NCBI RefSeq assembly: GCF_018143015.1 | Contig: NC_054758.1 | Location: 14,612,001 to 14,676,000 of the forward strand | Source of the DNA: Lytechinus variegatus | Lineage: Eukaryota; Echinodermata; Echinoidea; Temnopleuroida; Toxopneustidae | Direction: 5' to 3' | DNA length: 64,000 nucleotides | Part shown: positions 10,877-23,618 of the stretch, one piece after another | Numbering within the stretch: the first letter of the stretch is position 1 | How the letters are laid out: every line of letters begins with the position of its first letter | Notes under the pieces: model-generated | Databases searched by the model: none | Told to the model about the DNA's origin: nothing | Seen by the model: only the letters and a program-made list of their open reading frames with translations | Translations under genes and position numbers: made by a program

Positions 10877-13108
10877 TCCAGGATAGAAGAGGCATAACCT
10901 TGTTTTTTTATATAAACAATATTTTTTATGGTTTCTTGTCAATTCGAGGGTGCTGATTACGAATCTGGATGATGCCACTCGCGTAACCTTGAGCATTTTC
11001 CGCAAATTGGCAAAAGTCAATATGGCCGCCAAAATATGCAAATTAGCCATGAAAATCATAAAATTGTCCGCACATTGGCTATGAAATGCATGAAATTGTG
11101 TGGCAAGAGTGAAATACTCTCTGAAAAAATAATTTTTGACAAAATATTTGTTTTCCTGACATTCAAAATGGCCGCCATAGGCCCTTGTATATTCTATTAT
11201 GTACAATATGAATAGGGAAAACTAATTTTCACAAAAATGAGCACTAAACTGCAACAAATCGCGATGTATGAATGACGTAATATATGCAAATCATCATTAC
11301 TAACGAAATATATCATTTATTATGTCATAAATGGGAACATTGCTGTATTTTGATATCTAAAATAGCCGCCACTGGCCCAAACAGTATTGCGTACAATGGC
11401 AATGGGGGCAAAAAAATCACAAAGAGTGATCACTAAAATGCATATCATTAATATTAAACGAGTGGAATACTGACTAAAAACATAATTGTTAAAGAAATAT
11501 ATTGTTAATATGCCATGTATGTGATGAATGTTTTATTTTGATATTCAAAATGGCTGCCAAAGGCCCTAAAAGTATTATGCACAATGAAAAAGAGGAGCAA
11601 AGAAATTACAAAGAGTGAGCACTAAAATGCATATATATGTGATAAATTAATGGGATATTGTCTAAAAACTTATTTTGTAACGAAATATATCATTCAGGTT
11701 TCAAGTTTGTGTTAAATACTGTATTTTGACTTTCAAAATGGCCACCATAGACATTAACTGTATTATGTAAAATGCAAAATGGGAAACCAATATTCGCAGG
11801 AGTGAGCACCATAAAGGCACGTAATAGTGATCTATGAGTAAAATATTGTCTGAAAGCATAATTTCTATTAAGATATATCATTTATTCTGCCAGTTATAGG
11901 TGATAAATACTGTTATTGGAAAGTCAAAATGGCCGCTACAAGCCCTTACGGTATTATGCACAATGTGAATGGGAACAAATCATTTCAACAAAATTTGGCT
12001 TTGCTTGGCCAAATTGTGATGTATGAGTGAAATATTGTCTGAGAACAAAATATATCATATTCGTTCCCTATTCGAATGTTACATAATTTAGTTAGGGCCT
12101 GTAGAGTTTATTTTGAATGTAAAAATACAGTATAGATCTATCACCTAAATGGCAGAAGAAATGCTATAATTTACTTTTAAAAAATGTTTTCAAATAACAT
12201 TTTACTAATACGACAGGATTATATGAATGTCATAGTCAAGCAAATCCAAATTCTTACACAATTATATGTCTCCATTCACATTGTAGATAATACTGTTAGG
12301 GCCTATAGGGGCCATTATGAATTTCATAATACAGCATTTATCTCATGCATGACAAAGAAATGATATGTCTTGCTATAATACATGTTGTCAGGCAATGTTT
12401 TACTCGTAGATCACAATTACTTGCATTTTATGTTTCTTACTCATGTAAGAATTAGTTTCTCCATTCGAATTGTACATGATAGATATAGGGCCTGTGGCGG
12501 CCATTTTGAATTTCAAAATACCGCATTTAACAAAAATTGCATATTAACAATTATGTTTTTAGCCAGTATTCCACTCGTTTATCTTGATAGTATGTATTTT
12601 AGTGCTCACTCTTGTCATTTTTTTGGCCCCGGCCATACCATTGTACATAATACCCTTTTGGCAAGTGGTGGCTATTTTAGACATCAAAATACAGCAATGT
12701 TCCCATATATGACATAATAAATGATATATCTCGTTAGTAATGATGATTTGCATATATTACTTCTTTCATACATCGCGATTTTTTGCAGTTTAGTGCTCAT
12801 TTTTGTGGAACTTAGTTTTCTCTATTCATATTGTACGTAATAGAGTATACAATGGCTTATGACGGCCACACAATTTCATGCATTTCATAGCCAATGTGCG
12901 GACAATTTTATGATTTTCATGGCTAATTTGCATATTTTGGCGGCCATATTGAATTTTGCCAATTTGCGGAAAATGCTCAAGGTTACACGAGTGGCATCAT
13001 CCAGATTCGTAATCAGCACCCTCGAATTGACAAGAAACCATCCAAAAATATTGTATATATAAAAAAAAACAAGGTTTGGTCAATTATCTATGGGGCCTAT
13101 ACTGGATT
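10877..13108. mobile_element. Large foldback element with ~190-bp subrepeats in both arms
   Basis: Sequence from 10896 to about 11240 is nearly the reverse complement of about 12730-13076, including the blocks ATTTTGGCGGCCATATTG and GCATTTTCCGCAAATTGG. Inside each arm a unit of about 190 bp recurs. Its AAAATGGCCGCC-like core starts near 11165, 11359, 11547, 11735 and 11926 in the left arm and appears inverted near 12120, 12310, 12495, 12670 and 12855 in the right arm. No transposase frame is present. This layout resembles Foldback/Galileo-type elements, which belong to the P superfamily in insects; that parallel is only architectural. The centre is about 11960-12080. Confidence 0.78.
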
Positions 13109-13595
13109 AAAAGAAGCAGTTCGTGATCACACATTAATATTGCACAGAAGATGATATATGTTTTAAATCCTGGAAAGTCGATGCGCAGTTCTTGTTTGCC
13201 TTCGGTTATCTTAGCTCCATGTGTTTTATTTGTGAAAATGAATGCATATTTTAAGATAGAGACAATAGTGTGATTGTTTATTGTTTGTAATTCCTTTGTT
13301 TCCAAGTTTCCGCCTAGAATTCTAGAGAGTACACAGCGTGTAGAGATCGTGTATATTACAATGTTATTGAGGTCATTATGTGCTTGCGTATGGAATAACA
13401 TATCCCAAAATCGTCTGCTCCTGAATTTTGCTGCTCCGAATCTTAAGCATGTCGATCGAAAGGCATATTCTGATACAGCACATCAGCCAACAAAAACCAA
13501 GGAGAGGGATCTGTCGATTTGTAAATGATCAGATACTCCTTCGTATTTGCTATTGTCAGAACACCTGTATATGTTCTCATAAAGATTCACTTACC

Positions 13596-13779
13596 GCCCT
13601 TTCACACGGTAAAAAAAATCGTAATTTGAATGATGATTCCATGAGTGAAAAATACGGCTAATGAAGAATATTTGGCACGTGTGAAACCAAACAAGAACAT
13701 GATTAGAATCACGAACGCCAATCACAGTGACGATAACAATATCAATCATGATTTAAGAATCACGTGTGAAAAGGCCCTT
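13596..13779. mobile_element. MITE with GCCCTTTCACACG termini
   Basis: The left end GCCCTTTCACACGGT and the right end ACGTGTGAAAAGGCCC are inverted repeats around a 150-bp AT-rich core that contains GATTCACGA/TTAAGAATCACG motifs. There is no coding capacity. Confidence 0.62.
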
Positions 13780-15593
13780 CATCCGTAGGCGGTGGATCTC
13801 ATTTGATCATCGAGAGGATTGTGTTGAATGTCCATCTAAATAGGTCCATGTTTTAAGTGAACTCGATTTCGTCTTGACCTATGATGATTTAAGTATTCAC
13901 ATACAAGTTGGCGACAATGAAGATTCAAAATAAGAGTCCAGAGATATATCTTCAGGGATTGATTCAAATTACAGACACCCGAAAATGACTAATAATCAAT
14001 TGATTTCAGAGGGACTACAATGATTTTCTATATATTTATGTAGCTTGAGTAGTTCCCATATTCATTATCTACAGGTAAGGAGGAATTTGTGTTTCCGTTA
14101 CACAATTATAATGATTAATGTCTTTACTTTCTTTTGATTTCTCACGTTAATGAAACAAAATTTCGTCAGCCTTTCACTCGAGTCTGCCTTAAAGTTGTTA
14201 TTTCTTACAGAGCGTACTCATTCTTAATTACCATATTTTTTTCAGAAATTGGGCAGCTTTAGAGTTCCGACGCATATATTTGTTCGAGCAAAGCGCGTAA
14301 CAGGATTTTGTCCAAATAGCGCGTAGCGCCACAGCAGCGTGTAGCGATTAAAACTAAATAAAAGGTACTGTGCCCAGGGCAAAACAAACGATTCGTTTGT
14401 GATCCAAGTTGGAAAAAATCTTTAAGAACAATTGATATGATCATTTCAGCCTATACCATCTTAAACATGATAATACTATGTTCGAAATCGCAGTACAGTA
14501 TATAATAGTCCTACTTGTAGGTCTAAAATGAATTCGATTATAAATATTTATAATGTTTAATATATTATCTTTTCATTTCATTAATTATGTAACTTTTATG
14601 TATTAATTTAATTTGTTCTAATTTGTATTAAATATTCAAGGATTAAGGTTTAGGTTTATTTGATAATTTAGATAAAATGTATAATTTAGTAATTTAACAT
14701 ATTTTGTAAAGCCCATAGTGCTATTTTGTGCTATATAAATTACAATCATTATTATTATTATTGTTATCATTATTACTATCATTATTATTGTTATTATTAT
14801 AAATCTTATTGACGTCATGGAAGATTGGGCATCGGCTACGATTTGAAACCGATTTGATTTTTACTCCGACCCGAATACAAAGCTTGCAGTAAAGCGGAAG
14901 TTTGAATTTTGGTATTCCTAACAATACTCTGCACATCTATAAGATGATTTACCTATTTGAACTTCATTTTCAAAGCAAAATGCGATTTGTTAGAAGAAAA
15001 TCGGGTCATATGAGACGGAATTGAGTGAGGATGGCTCAATACACACAGCGCCTGTTGTTATATGATGTTTTCACAAGTGATATTGATTTTCGTTTCATTT
15101 TATTCTAACCATTTGTATTAGCAACGGGTTAATTGAAATACCGTAAAGCCGGTCGTCTGAAACTGACACACAATAAATTATTGTGAAATTAGTTCATAAC
15201 GGGTTGCATTTCTCTAAATTGTACACAGTAATGGCATCAAAGAATTTTAATTAGTAATTATTTTGAATGAAAACTCTTTTATTTAATGGTTCAAGTGTAA
15301 GCAGACTCTTTTCTATTTAATGAACTTTTCTATTTATCTGGTGAAGGATCATTAAAATATAAATACTATTAAAATAATTGCTATTTAGTATTCTGTGTTT
15401 CAATTTGGTATGAATCCTCTTGGTCACAAGGACACGTTTCACAAGCGGAAGAAGACTCTATTTAACATGTGAAGAGAAGGGACACTTGGTTACTGATGTT
15501 ACTGTTACACACATTACCGTAACACATGTTACATTTTGTTCGGGGTTATTTCACCCCCTTTAAACTAGACATGACCATGATAACGGCCCGTAT
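13780..15593. other. Intergenic DNA, LINE/SINE tail and ATT microsatellite
   Basis: At 14700-14810 a GTGCTATATAAATTACAATC sequence runs into (ATT)n, another LINE/SINE-type tail. The rest is AT-rich and I recognise nothing else. Confidence 0.4.
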
Positions 15594-16046
15594 TCTGAAG
15601 CTCAATGTCGGTTTCCATATTCAAACGGCAATATGAATCATGATTGAAAACGTGATTACAAAACGCGAATATAATGGCAAACAAAGGCTGTCGTCACTGT
15701 CCTTTCCACGTCATAAAAGTAAATCTCTTTCAAATCATGATTCGGAGGAAACATTAAATCATGGTCTAACTCTGTCACCTATGCTAAAATTATGGGAAGC
15801 CCAATAATGAAAAAAATGTTGTTTATATTGCATAAATATGTTTATTATTTTGTTTCCCCTTGCTTTCATAATTAAAATATATCAAGGCTATCGTTCCAAG
15901 ACAAATATGAATGGTTGAATGCCACATGAGCTGATAGATCGAACATTACCGATAAAGGGTAGTACCATAATTTGCTATTCAAATTCAAACCAGAACTTTA
16001 AACTAGACTTTAATTTAAACCCGACTTCATAATACGGACGAAGGCC
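15594..16046. mobile_element. Decayed foldback MITE (CCGTATTCTGAAG termini)
   Basis: The left end GGCCCGTATTCTGAAG..CAATGTCGG and the right end CCGACTTCATAATACGGACG match as imperfect inverted repeats. The inner blocks (TTCAAACGGCAA, TTTAATTTAAACCC) match less well. There is no coding frame. Confidence 0.5.
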
Positions 16047-16588
16047 ACAAGCATGGAGATTTGTAATATAAAAATATGGAGATATTTTCTCCTTCACCGG
16101 AACTTGTAGAAAAGATATCAAATAAATGTGTTTTTTTATTATTTCAGGTGGTTTTTTTTTTCTTCAGTCCAAACACGAGCAATGTTTATGATGGTTTAAC
16201 ATGTTTAAGATGTCAAGAAAATCGATGAAACCAAAAACAAATATATATTCAGTCTAGGAAGACTTATGATAATTCATTTGAAATTCTATGAAGAAGTTTT
16301 GTGATAAATCAATAAATTAACACATGGGGCAAAATCCTTTTTTCTTAATTTTTTTTACAACCTGTCGATCGACCTACGAAATTGCCTGAAGGGTAATTCA
16401 TCAAAGCATACACGTATCCGAAACCATTTGTGATCGTCATATTGTTCAATTGTCATTCGCAGGCCTAAATAATAAGTATTTAAAAATTTGGTTAGGCCTA
16501 CATATGTCAAATTTTAATACCAGATGATAGTGTATTCTCGTTTCAGTTTGGCTTCGGAATAAACGACTTAATTATTCAATAAAATATA

Positions 16589-18632
16589 CACAACAAAAAA
16601 AGTAAGTCCCCCCCTAAACAAACATCAATAATTTCCGAACCCATGCGAGTTTTTAATGTATTTTTACATGAGCGTGTAGGTAATTTTATAAGCTACCCTC
16701 TGAGTAAATGTTGTGGACGTATCTTACGTCATGCTTCAATGAGCACCGTTAGAAGTAAAAAATGTCACTTTTCAAAAGTCACAAGCAAAATATCATGACT
16801 TTGATTCCATTTTATTGGAACTAATTCCACATTCTCATCATGAAAAATAGTCAGAAGGCTTGTAAAAAGTACTTTCTAAAAGACGATACAACTTTTTTAG
16901 CTAAATTTCACGGTTGAATAAACTCAAGTCCAAATTTGCTATAATTGGGTTTTTACACATTTCTATCAATAAAAATGCTAGAATATGATGACAGTTATTT
17001 TGGGGAAGACTATCTTCAACAATATTCATCGTTTCACGGTTCAATGAACATTTATTGGAAACAAAAAAATGCGATTTTCAAATATCGTAGGCAAGTATTG
17101 CTTCATTTTGGTAACTGAAAATGATCTTTTCTCAACTTTTTCGTTATGTTCATGACCAATTATCATGCTTCAATGATTCAAAGGTGTCAAATTAAACATT
17201 TACGCTTGAATGAACATGTGGAATGTGATTAGCTCTTTTTTACGTTATTGGAAAAAATGCAATTTGTAACTATGGATATCTGTCACAAAACTTCTTGCAC
17301 AGTTCATTTGATTTGATTTTCATGAAAATCCCGATGTTTAATGCATCAGTGAGCACACAATATTAAAAAATTATGCAAATGAGAAGAAAGTTCAAGGCCT
17401 TGGCCCCACTCTGTACCGTATCGAATGATTATTTTGGTGTGCGCACCTTTTGGATAGTGTTACTCTGAAGCCATGTGCGAAGTTTCATGAAAAAACTGTT
17501 GGCAGAAGTAACAAAAACCGGCCATGAAACAAATTTCATATTTGTTAAAATTTTGACTTCCTCTCTCATAGACTTGTGTACATTATGGGTGCATATGTTT
17601 AAGCATACGTAACCCCTTATTCAATATGGTGGAACTTTTTTTCAAGGCTGTCTTTAGCAATGTCGTTTGGCAGTAATGTTTATCAACCTATGAGCAGAAT
17701 TCTGTGCAAAAATGAAATCGATTTGTTTATTTATGGATGAGTGAGCACGCATCAAAGTGGGAAAATTGGTATTTTCAATGTCACAGACTCATTTTAAAGG
17801 GTAATAAAGTGAATATTGGGGGCAAATTTGGTTTCAAATGTGTCTTTAATTGCTGTAGTTTTTATCATCCATCATTTCTATCACCAAACACTTTCCGAAC
17901 TTTAACCATTTTCATGGTTGAGCGAGCACATTCGAAAACTTAGGAATGAATACACTTTATACTGCATAAATGTATTCTTTTCCTAACAATTTCTCAGGAT
18001 CAGTTAAATGAATGGACAGATCAGTGGTGGATCCAGAATTTTAGATGGGGGAGGGGCCTATAATCGGGGGAGCCATCAACATTTTCAAATTTTAACATGA
18101 TCTAACAAGTTGTAGAAGATACTACCAAAAAAACCCTATGATGATACGTCACAATACAGGGGCCGCAGAGCAAAGTGGGGGGGGGGGCTGACCATGCCAA
18201 AAATCACAATCGTATTACATTTTTGTACTTGCTTATGGAAAAAACTAGGGGGCTGAAGCCCCCAGCCCCTCTCCCCCCCCCCCCGCTTCCGCGGCCCCTG
18301 CAATACATCACGCTCACTCAACCATGAACATACGTGAAGTGGGTAAATGATGGATAGTAAAACAGCATAACACCATAAAATTCACATAAAAACAATTTTT
18401 TTGCCCAACTTTGTATTTGCACAATCTGAAAAACGACTCTTGTGACTTTCAAAAATGGTCATTTTTAATTCAATCTTTAATTACTCATGCATGACTCAAC
18501 TGATCAATCTCATTTTTCCTCAGGAGTTGCTTAATGAGTGTAGAAAACCACCCATGCAATATCATATCTCAAAATAATTCGGTTCAAAAGTTACAGCAAT
18601 TTGATTTAGGGGGACTTACTTTTTTTGTTGTG
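16589..18632. mobile_element. 2-kb non-autonomous DNA transposon with CACAACAAAAAAAGTAAG termini
   Basis: The left terminus CACAACAAAAAAAGTAAGTC followed by CCCC is exactly mirrored by GGGGGACTTACTTTTTTTGTTGTG at the right. TA dinucleotides flank both ends, fitting a TA target duplication of the Tc1/mariner kind. The 2-kb interior has no transposase frame. It contains degenerate recurrences of a TGAGTGAGCAC-like motif, each near a TTTTCAA.GTCAC-like stretch. A separate GC-rich palindrome lies at 18156-18301. Confidence 0.75.
18156..18301. mobile_element. GC-rich palindromic insertion inside the 16.6-18.6 kb element
   Basis: CAGGGGCCGC..AG..AGTGGGGGG at the left mirrors CCCCCCGCTTCCGCGGCCCCTG at the right, with GGGGGCTGAAGCCCCC as a further inner hairpin. 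Its base composition contrasts sharply with the AT-rich host element. Confidence 0.55.
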
Positions 18633-20264
18633 TATAGTTCGGCATGGACGTGATATTTTTCCCATCATATACACCAACAGATATTTAAAGAACGTATGAA
18701 TTATAAGGCAGACGAAATTTAATTCAGGTGGTAGGGTAGCAGAATAAACGATATTTATCTGATTATTAATTATAACCTGAAAACTCAACCCATATTGATA
18801 TATATGACACAGAAAATCGATTCTGCTTCTTCAATAATTTAGTTCTCGTATCTTATCTGAACGACGAGTTGCGACTTCTCCAATAATCAATTTCACATAT
18901 TGAATCACAATCTCAGATGCGAATCTCCTCTCACCTTCAATGTACCACAAACCTACATAACAAACAATATGATTTATGACGAAACGAATATTATCGTCAT
19001 TTCTAATAATAGCCAGTCAACTCTGTATTGTAACTTTCAATAGTACTTCACGTTATATTGGTTATTTTTCGTAGGAGGGAGGGGGGGGGGGTCGATTCCC
19101 ATCTGTGCGTTGACCCCGTTGCACTAACTTCTTTATAATACCTATTGTCGAATGGAAGCCTACTAATACAAATATTCGTAAATGTTGTTTGGGGGTGTTG
19201 CTAAGCTACAATCGCACAGGTGTCAATGCGGGTATTGAAATGCATTTTGTTTGATGATAATTCAATACTTATACGGCACCTATTAACAGTTTCTCTCAGA
19301 GGTAAAATGTAATGACCGGGATCAAAGAGACAACTTAAGATACAATAATTTGACTGAAGATTACTCTGCAGAGCAATATAAAAAATGTCAAAGTTGCCCA
19401 TCTTTTCAATTTAAATTTTTCCATAATTGAATATGTAATGACAAAAAAGTTCAATAAGTTTTGCGAGAATATGATGACATTAATAAGATTTTCTAAACGT
19501 TATGTTAGACAATAGGAAAATCAAAGAATATTATTTTATGTAATACCAGTACTGATGGACAGAGTGATTTGAAAATATTATGATTATAGATAGAAACAGA
19601 GTGAAAGAGAGGGATGGATGTGAAAAAGTTGACAGAGAAATAGAAGAGCAAAAATGAAGGGAGGGAATTCTAAGAAAATGAACAGAAAAAAGGTAAAGTA
19701 TATCATTAGACAGAAATAGGGTGGGATGAGGAGTGAACATATACATACACCCACACACACTTACTACTCACACGCACACACAAACACACACATATTGTTT
19801 CAGTGATTGATCTTTTTTGACGATTATTTGGATTGGTTTAAATTTAGTTATGTAGCGCCATCTTCAGGCTACTAATTTTGCTATCTGGAAATGGCACCAT
19901 TTTCGAATTCCAGTTGATGAAATCTGTCTAATTTGGAGACATCGACGTGTATTATGAAAATATACACATAAGAAGGCAGAAAGGAGGTATGTAACGATCT
20001 AAGGTAGTGATTATTAAGAATAATTAAAGTTCAATGATAAGATTATCTATGTATAAGTACATTCAATAAGCACAGATCCATGATAGATAACTCAATATGT
20101 GTACATTTCACTAGGCCGATGTACATTCCCGGCGGCCGACCCAATGTTGATTCGCAAATTCCAATTGTTATTATGTAATGTAGATTACGGCACGCGAACG
20201 AAATGCACATGAATGAAAGAATGTAAACAAATTTCAAATTCAAATTCAAACGTTTGCCACTGTT
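18633..20264. other. Intergenic DNA
   Basis: A G-run lies near 19077-19090 and a CA-rich microsatellite at 19744-19795. No gene or mobile element could be identified; open frames here are short and A/T-driven. Confidence 0.4.
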
Positions 20265-20499
20265 AGGTTGATTGTATTGTATTTATCTTCCGTCAATTAA
20301 AAATTACAACAACGATAGATATATTTACAGTTACAAAGAAACGATCATTAAAAAGACGGAGGGATTGCCCTACTCAGCATTGATAACATATCAACGCTGT
20401 TTTACAGAGGGGTCCCTCACATAGATATACATGTACAGGAAAAGACAAACTAATCGACTTACGATAAAGACGTTTACAAAATGTGAAAAAGGTTAAAAA

Positions 20500-20830
20500 A
20501 ACAAAAAAAAACGTATTTACAACATATATATATTTTTTTCTTTCTCTCTCTCTTTCTTTGTGCCTTTGCTCATGTAAGCAAGTCTTTTTTCAAAGCTTTT
20601 TTTTAATGATTAATGCAAATTCACCTACTCAGTTTTAATTCTATGATTGCTTTTTGTTCGCAATCAATATTTTATGCCTTTGTAATTTACTTTTTATGTA
20701 CATGTTAACCTGCCTTGAACCAGTACAGGTTCATGGACCTGGTTTCGATTGTTACTCTTCATTGTTTGACTTTGTTTATTTGTATTCTGCTTTTCTTTGA
20801 AATAAAGAAATGATTACAATCAATCAACAC
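20500..20830 (+). mobile_element. Plus-strand LINE 3'-UTR fragment nested in the minus-strand LINE
   Basis: The sequence ends GAAATAAAGAAATGATTACA followed by ATCAATCAA, which has a poly(A)-type hexamer and a short microsatellite tail as in Jockey/CR1 3' ends. It starts in a CT-rich stretch. It splits the 3' UTR of the minus-strand LINE, so it came later. Its family is not identified. Confidence 0.45.
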
Positions 20831-20865
20831 GATAACAAAGTAAGAAAGAGGGGTCTGAATCAAAT

Positions 20866-21327
20866 TTACAAGAAGTCTGGAAAAATGTTTTTAAGGCCTT
20901 TTTTGAAGGCATCGATATTTTCTAATAATTTAATGTGATGGGGAAGAGTATTATATTGAGATGCACCTCTGTATTGGATAGTGCGACGAGAGTATTCTGT
21001 TTTGGGTTTGGGTAAAGTAAAGTTATGACAATTACGTAGTGAATATTGATGGGAAGATGGCTGAAACATATCGGACATGATTGGAGACAACATGTTATGA
21101 GCTGATTTATAAACAAATATATTGAGATTTTTATTACGTCTTGATTCCAGAGAAGACCAATTTAAGACTGAATGAATTTGTGCATTAGAGATATGATAAT
21201 ATGGGTTGACTTTCATTATTATTCTGCTAGCACGATTCTGGAGGGTTTGCAATTGTTTGGTAAGTTTTTTATTAGAAGAATCAATTAAAATATCCGCATA
21301 GTCGAAAAGGGGCAAGATGTAAATCAA
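20866..21327 (-). pseudogene. LINE RT C-terminal (thumb/connection) segment
   Basis: This 153-residue open stretch contains LPLFDYADIL and LQTLQNRASRIIMK, the block that follows the thumb in Jockey/CR1 reverse transcriptases (LQN.A.R.I), then a Leu/Asn-rich end (TLPHHIKLLENIDAFKKGLK) typical of the ORF2 C-terminus. It is out of frame with the preceding RT segment by a shift near 21360. Confidence 0.75.
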
Positions 21328-21361
21328 ATTTAGATTTGTCTCATTAATAAAATAGCGGAGT

Positions 21362-21742
21362 CTATTTGACTAACTTACCGACCTTTCTACATAGGTTTTC
21401 AATATGGACATCCCACTTCAGTTTATTGTCAATTATAAATCCGAGATATTTAACATTAGTAGACTGTTGAATTGCAATGTTATTAATATTTACATTTAAA
21501 ACGTTACATTTACTTAACATATATCTCGAGCCTATAAGTAAAGATACAGTTTTATCAAAATTCAACGTCAACTTATTATTGCACATCCATTTATAAATAA
21601 ACGACAAATCATAATTTAGCTTATTTTCGACACTTTTAACATTAAAATCAGAAAAATAAATGACAGTATCATCCGCATAGAGTTGAACCAAAGAAAAATG
21701 TACAGATAAAGTTATATCATTGATAAAAATAATAAATAGCAA
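21362..21742 (-). pseudogene. LINE RT segment with the YADD box
   Basis: The frame reads LFIIFINDI and then QLYADDTVIYFSD, which is RT motif C with the catalytic Asp pair, followed by NKLTLNFDKT and VKYLGFIID (motifs D and E). The motif B sequence GVPQGSILGPLLF is encoded just upstream in the same frame. The palm residues are therefore intact although the gene is broken. Confidence 0.8.
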
Positions 21743-22317
21743 AGGTCCCAGAATAGAACCCTGTGGGACACCGAGAGAAATAGATAAAGGACTAGAAAGA
21801 GTAGAACCAAGACAAGTAGAAATTTTTGAAGAAGTAAATAAGGGTCAACACAATCGAAAGCTTTTTTTAAGTCAATAAACACTGCCCCAGTATATTTCCC
21901 CTGATCAGCAGCCTGCATCCACTGATCTGTAATTCTAACTAAAGAAGTCAAGGTGGAGTGTTTACTCCTAAACCCAAACTGAACTTCGGATAACAGTTTA
22001 TTTTTTTCTAAAAATGAGATTAATTGCCGCTGAGCAAATCTTTCAAGTAATTTCGATACAGTGGGTAGAATTGAAATAGGACGGAAATTATTTGGAGATT
22101 TTCTGTTACCTGATTTATGAATAGGAATGACTTTAGACTTTTTCCATTGGTTTGGAAATTTATTTTCGATAAAAGATCTATTTATTATGTGGGTAAGATA
22201 TGGAACTATAATGGGAGCACACATCTTCAGGATCTTGGATGAGATCTCATCTAAACCGATAGAAATGTTGTCTCTTAGTTTTAATATTTCCTTCCGAACG
22301 TCCTCGTCAGTAACCAT
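21712..22317 (-). pseudogene. LINE RT N-terminal segment (fingers, motif A)
   Basis: The frame contains ISIGLDEISSKILK, NNFRPISILPTVSKLLER and AVFIDLKKAFDCVD, which are RT motifs 0-2 and A. After DPYLLLQK about 30 residues found in relatives are missing and the frame shifts near 21850; the hydrophobic end of this frame is therefore not RT sequence. A further frameshift lies upstream near 22735 in the linker region (LSPWITPDIINLIKDRD). Confidence 0.8.
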
Positions 22318-22820
22318 CTGAAAAGTAAAGTTAGCATTAATGGTATCACTGACAGTGTCGTTTGTAGAATGTTGAACATCATTAAAACTAGAGGCTAGCT
22401 CTGTGCCAATTGAAGAAAAAAAGTATTAAATTCATTAGCTTTGTCTACAGAATCATTTACGCCAGATTCACCACTGCTGGAACGTGACGTTGGTAGGACA
22501 GATCTCAAAACCTTCCAAACTTCAGTAGATCTCCCCATTGCAGAGGACAATTTATCAACATAGTATGGTTTTTTTTTGCCTTCCTTATCTTTGAGGTTAC
22601 TTTATTTCTTAATTTTCGATAACAATTTGTAGCATCACTAGTTTTGCTTTTCCATACCTTTCTTTTAGCTTTATCACGATCTTTTATCAGATTTATAATA
22701 TCTGGAGTTATCCATGGAGACAGCTTCTTTTTTATTTTCTAGATTTAACAGGCATAATAGAATTGACAACATCCATCAAATAATTTTCCCACAGTTGAAC
22801 AGCATCATTAACATCCTTCG

Positions 22821-23603
22821 CTAAGTATACATTTTAAAATGAAAACTATGATTAAAACTATCGATGAAAGATAAAAGTGATTCATAGTGGCAAAAAAGAT
22901 CAGAATAAATATTTGGAGGGCGATACCAAGTAACAAAGACAAATGGATGGAAAAATTTATTGCGAACAAGAAGAACAATGGCTTCCAAATTACACAACGA
23001 ATCATGGTTCAATACTTCAAAGTCAAGGCTATCTCGTATATAGACGGCGACGCCTCCTCCATGCCGGTTTCTGTCCTTACGAACAATTTTATATTGATCA
23101 ATATGAATTTCACTATTCATAATAGTATCGTCCAACCAAGTTTCGTTAAAAGCGGCAATATCAATGTGGTATTCGTCAAGTAATAACTTTATTTCATCTA
23201 TATTACGCAGTAAACTTCTAACATTTAACTGTATGATTTTCATACCCTTTTTATGTAGATCTTTTAGTTTGTCCTTAACTGGGACGTCGTGATTATGTAA
23301 AGAATTAAGGTTTGTCTCATTATCAAAAGATGACTGATTACTAGAAGGCAAGTTACCATTTATTTCGTCACGGTTTTCATGAGAATGTATATCAAAAGGC
23401 AATTCAGAAAAACTACATTTATAACAAATCCAATCTTGACTAGAGTTGAAAAAGTTCAGACCTAAACAAGAACATGAAAAATGAATCCAATTATCACAAA
23501 CTACACACTTAAAAGCATTCTGATTACTTTTTACTGATTTTGCGCAAGAAATACAAGGATATTTTATGGGCATATAGGAGAAATAGTGACATGAGATTCT
23601 CAA
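22821..23603 (-). pseudogene. LINE ORF2 N-terminus: PHD-like zinc finger plus truncated AP endonuclease
   Basis: Residues about 15-65 show a C4HC3 pattern (CISC, KCVVC, WIHFSC, WICYKC), which is a PHD-like finger. From about residue 120 the AP endonuclease begins with KIIQLNVRSL, then FNETW, then GGGVAVYIRD and TWYRPP. These blocks carry the Asn and Glu metal/phosphate residues. The frame ends soon after, before the GDFN and SDH blocks, so a deletion has removed the catalytic C-terminal half. ORF1 ends 16 bp upstream. Confidence 0.78.
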
Positions 23604-23618
23604 ACAAGCGAGATAATC

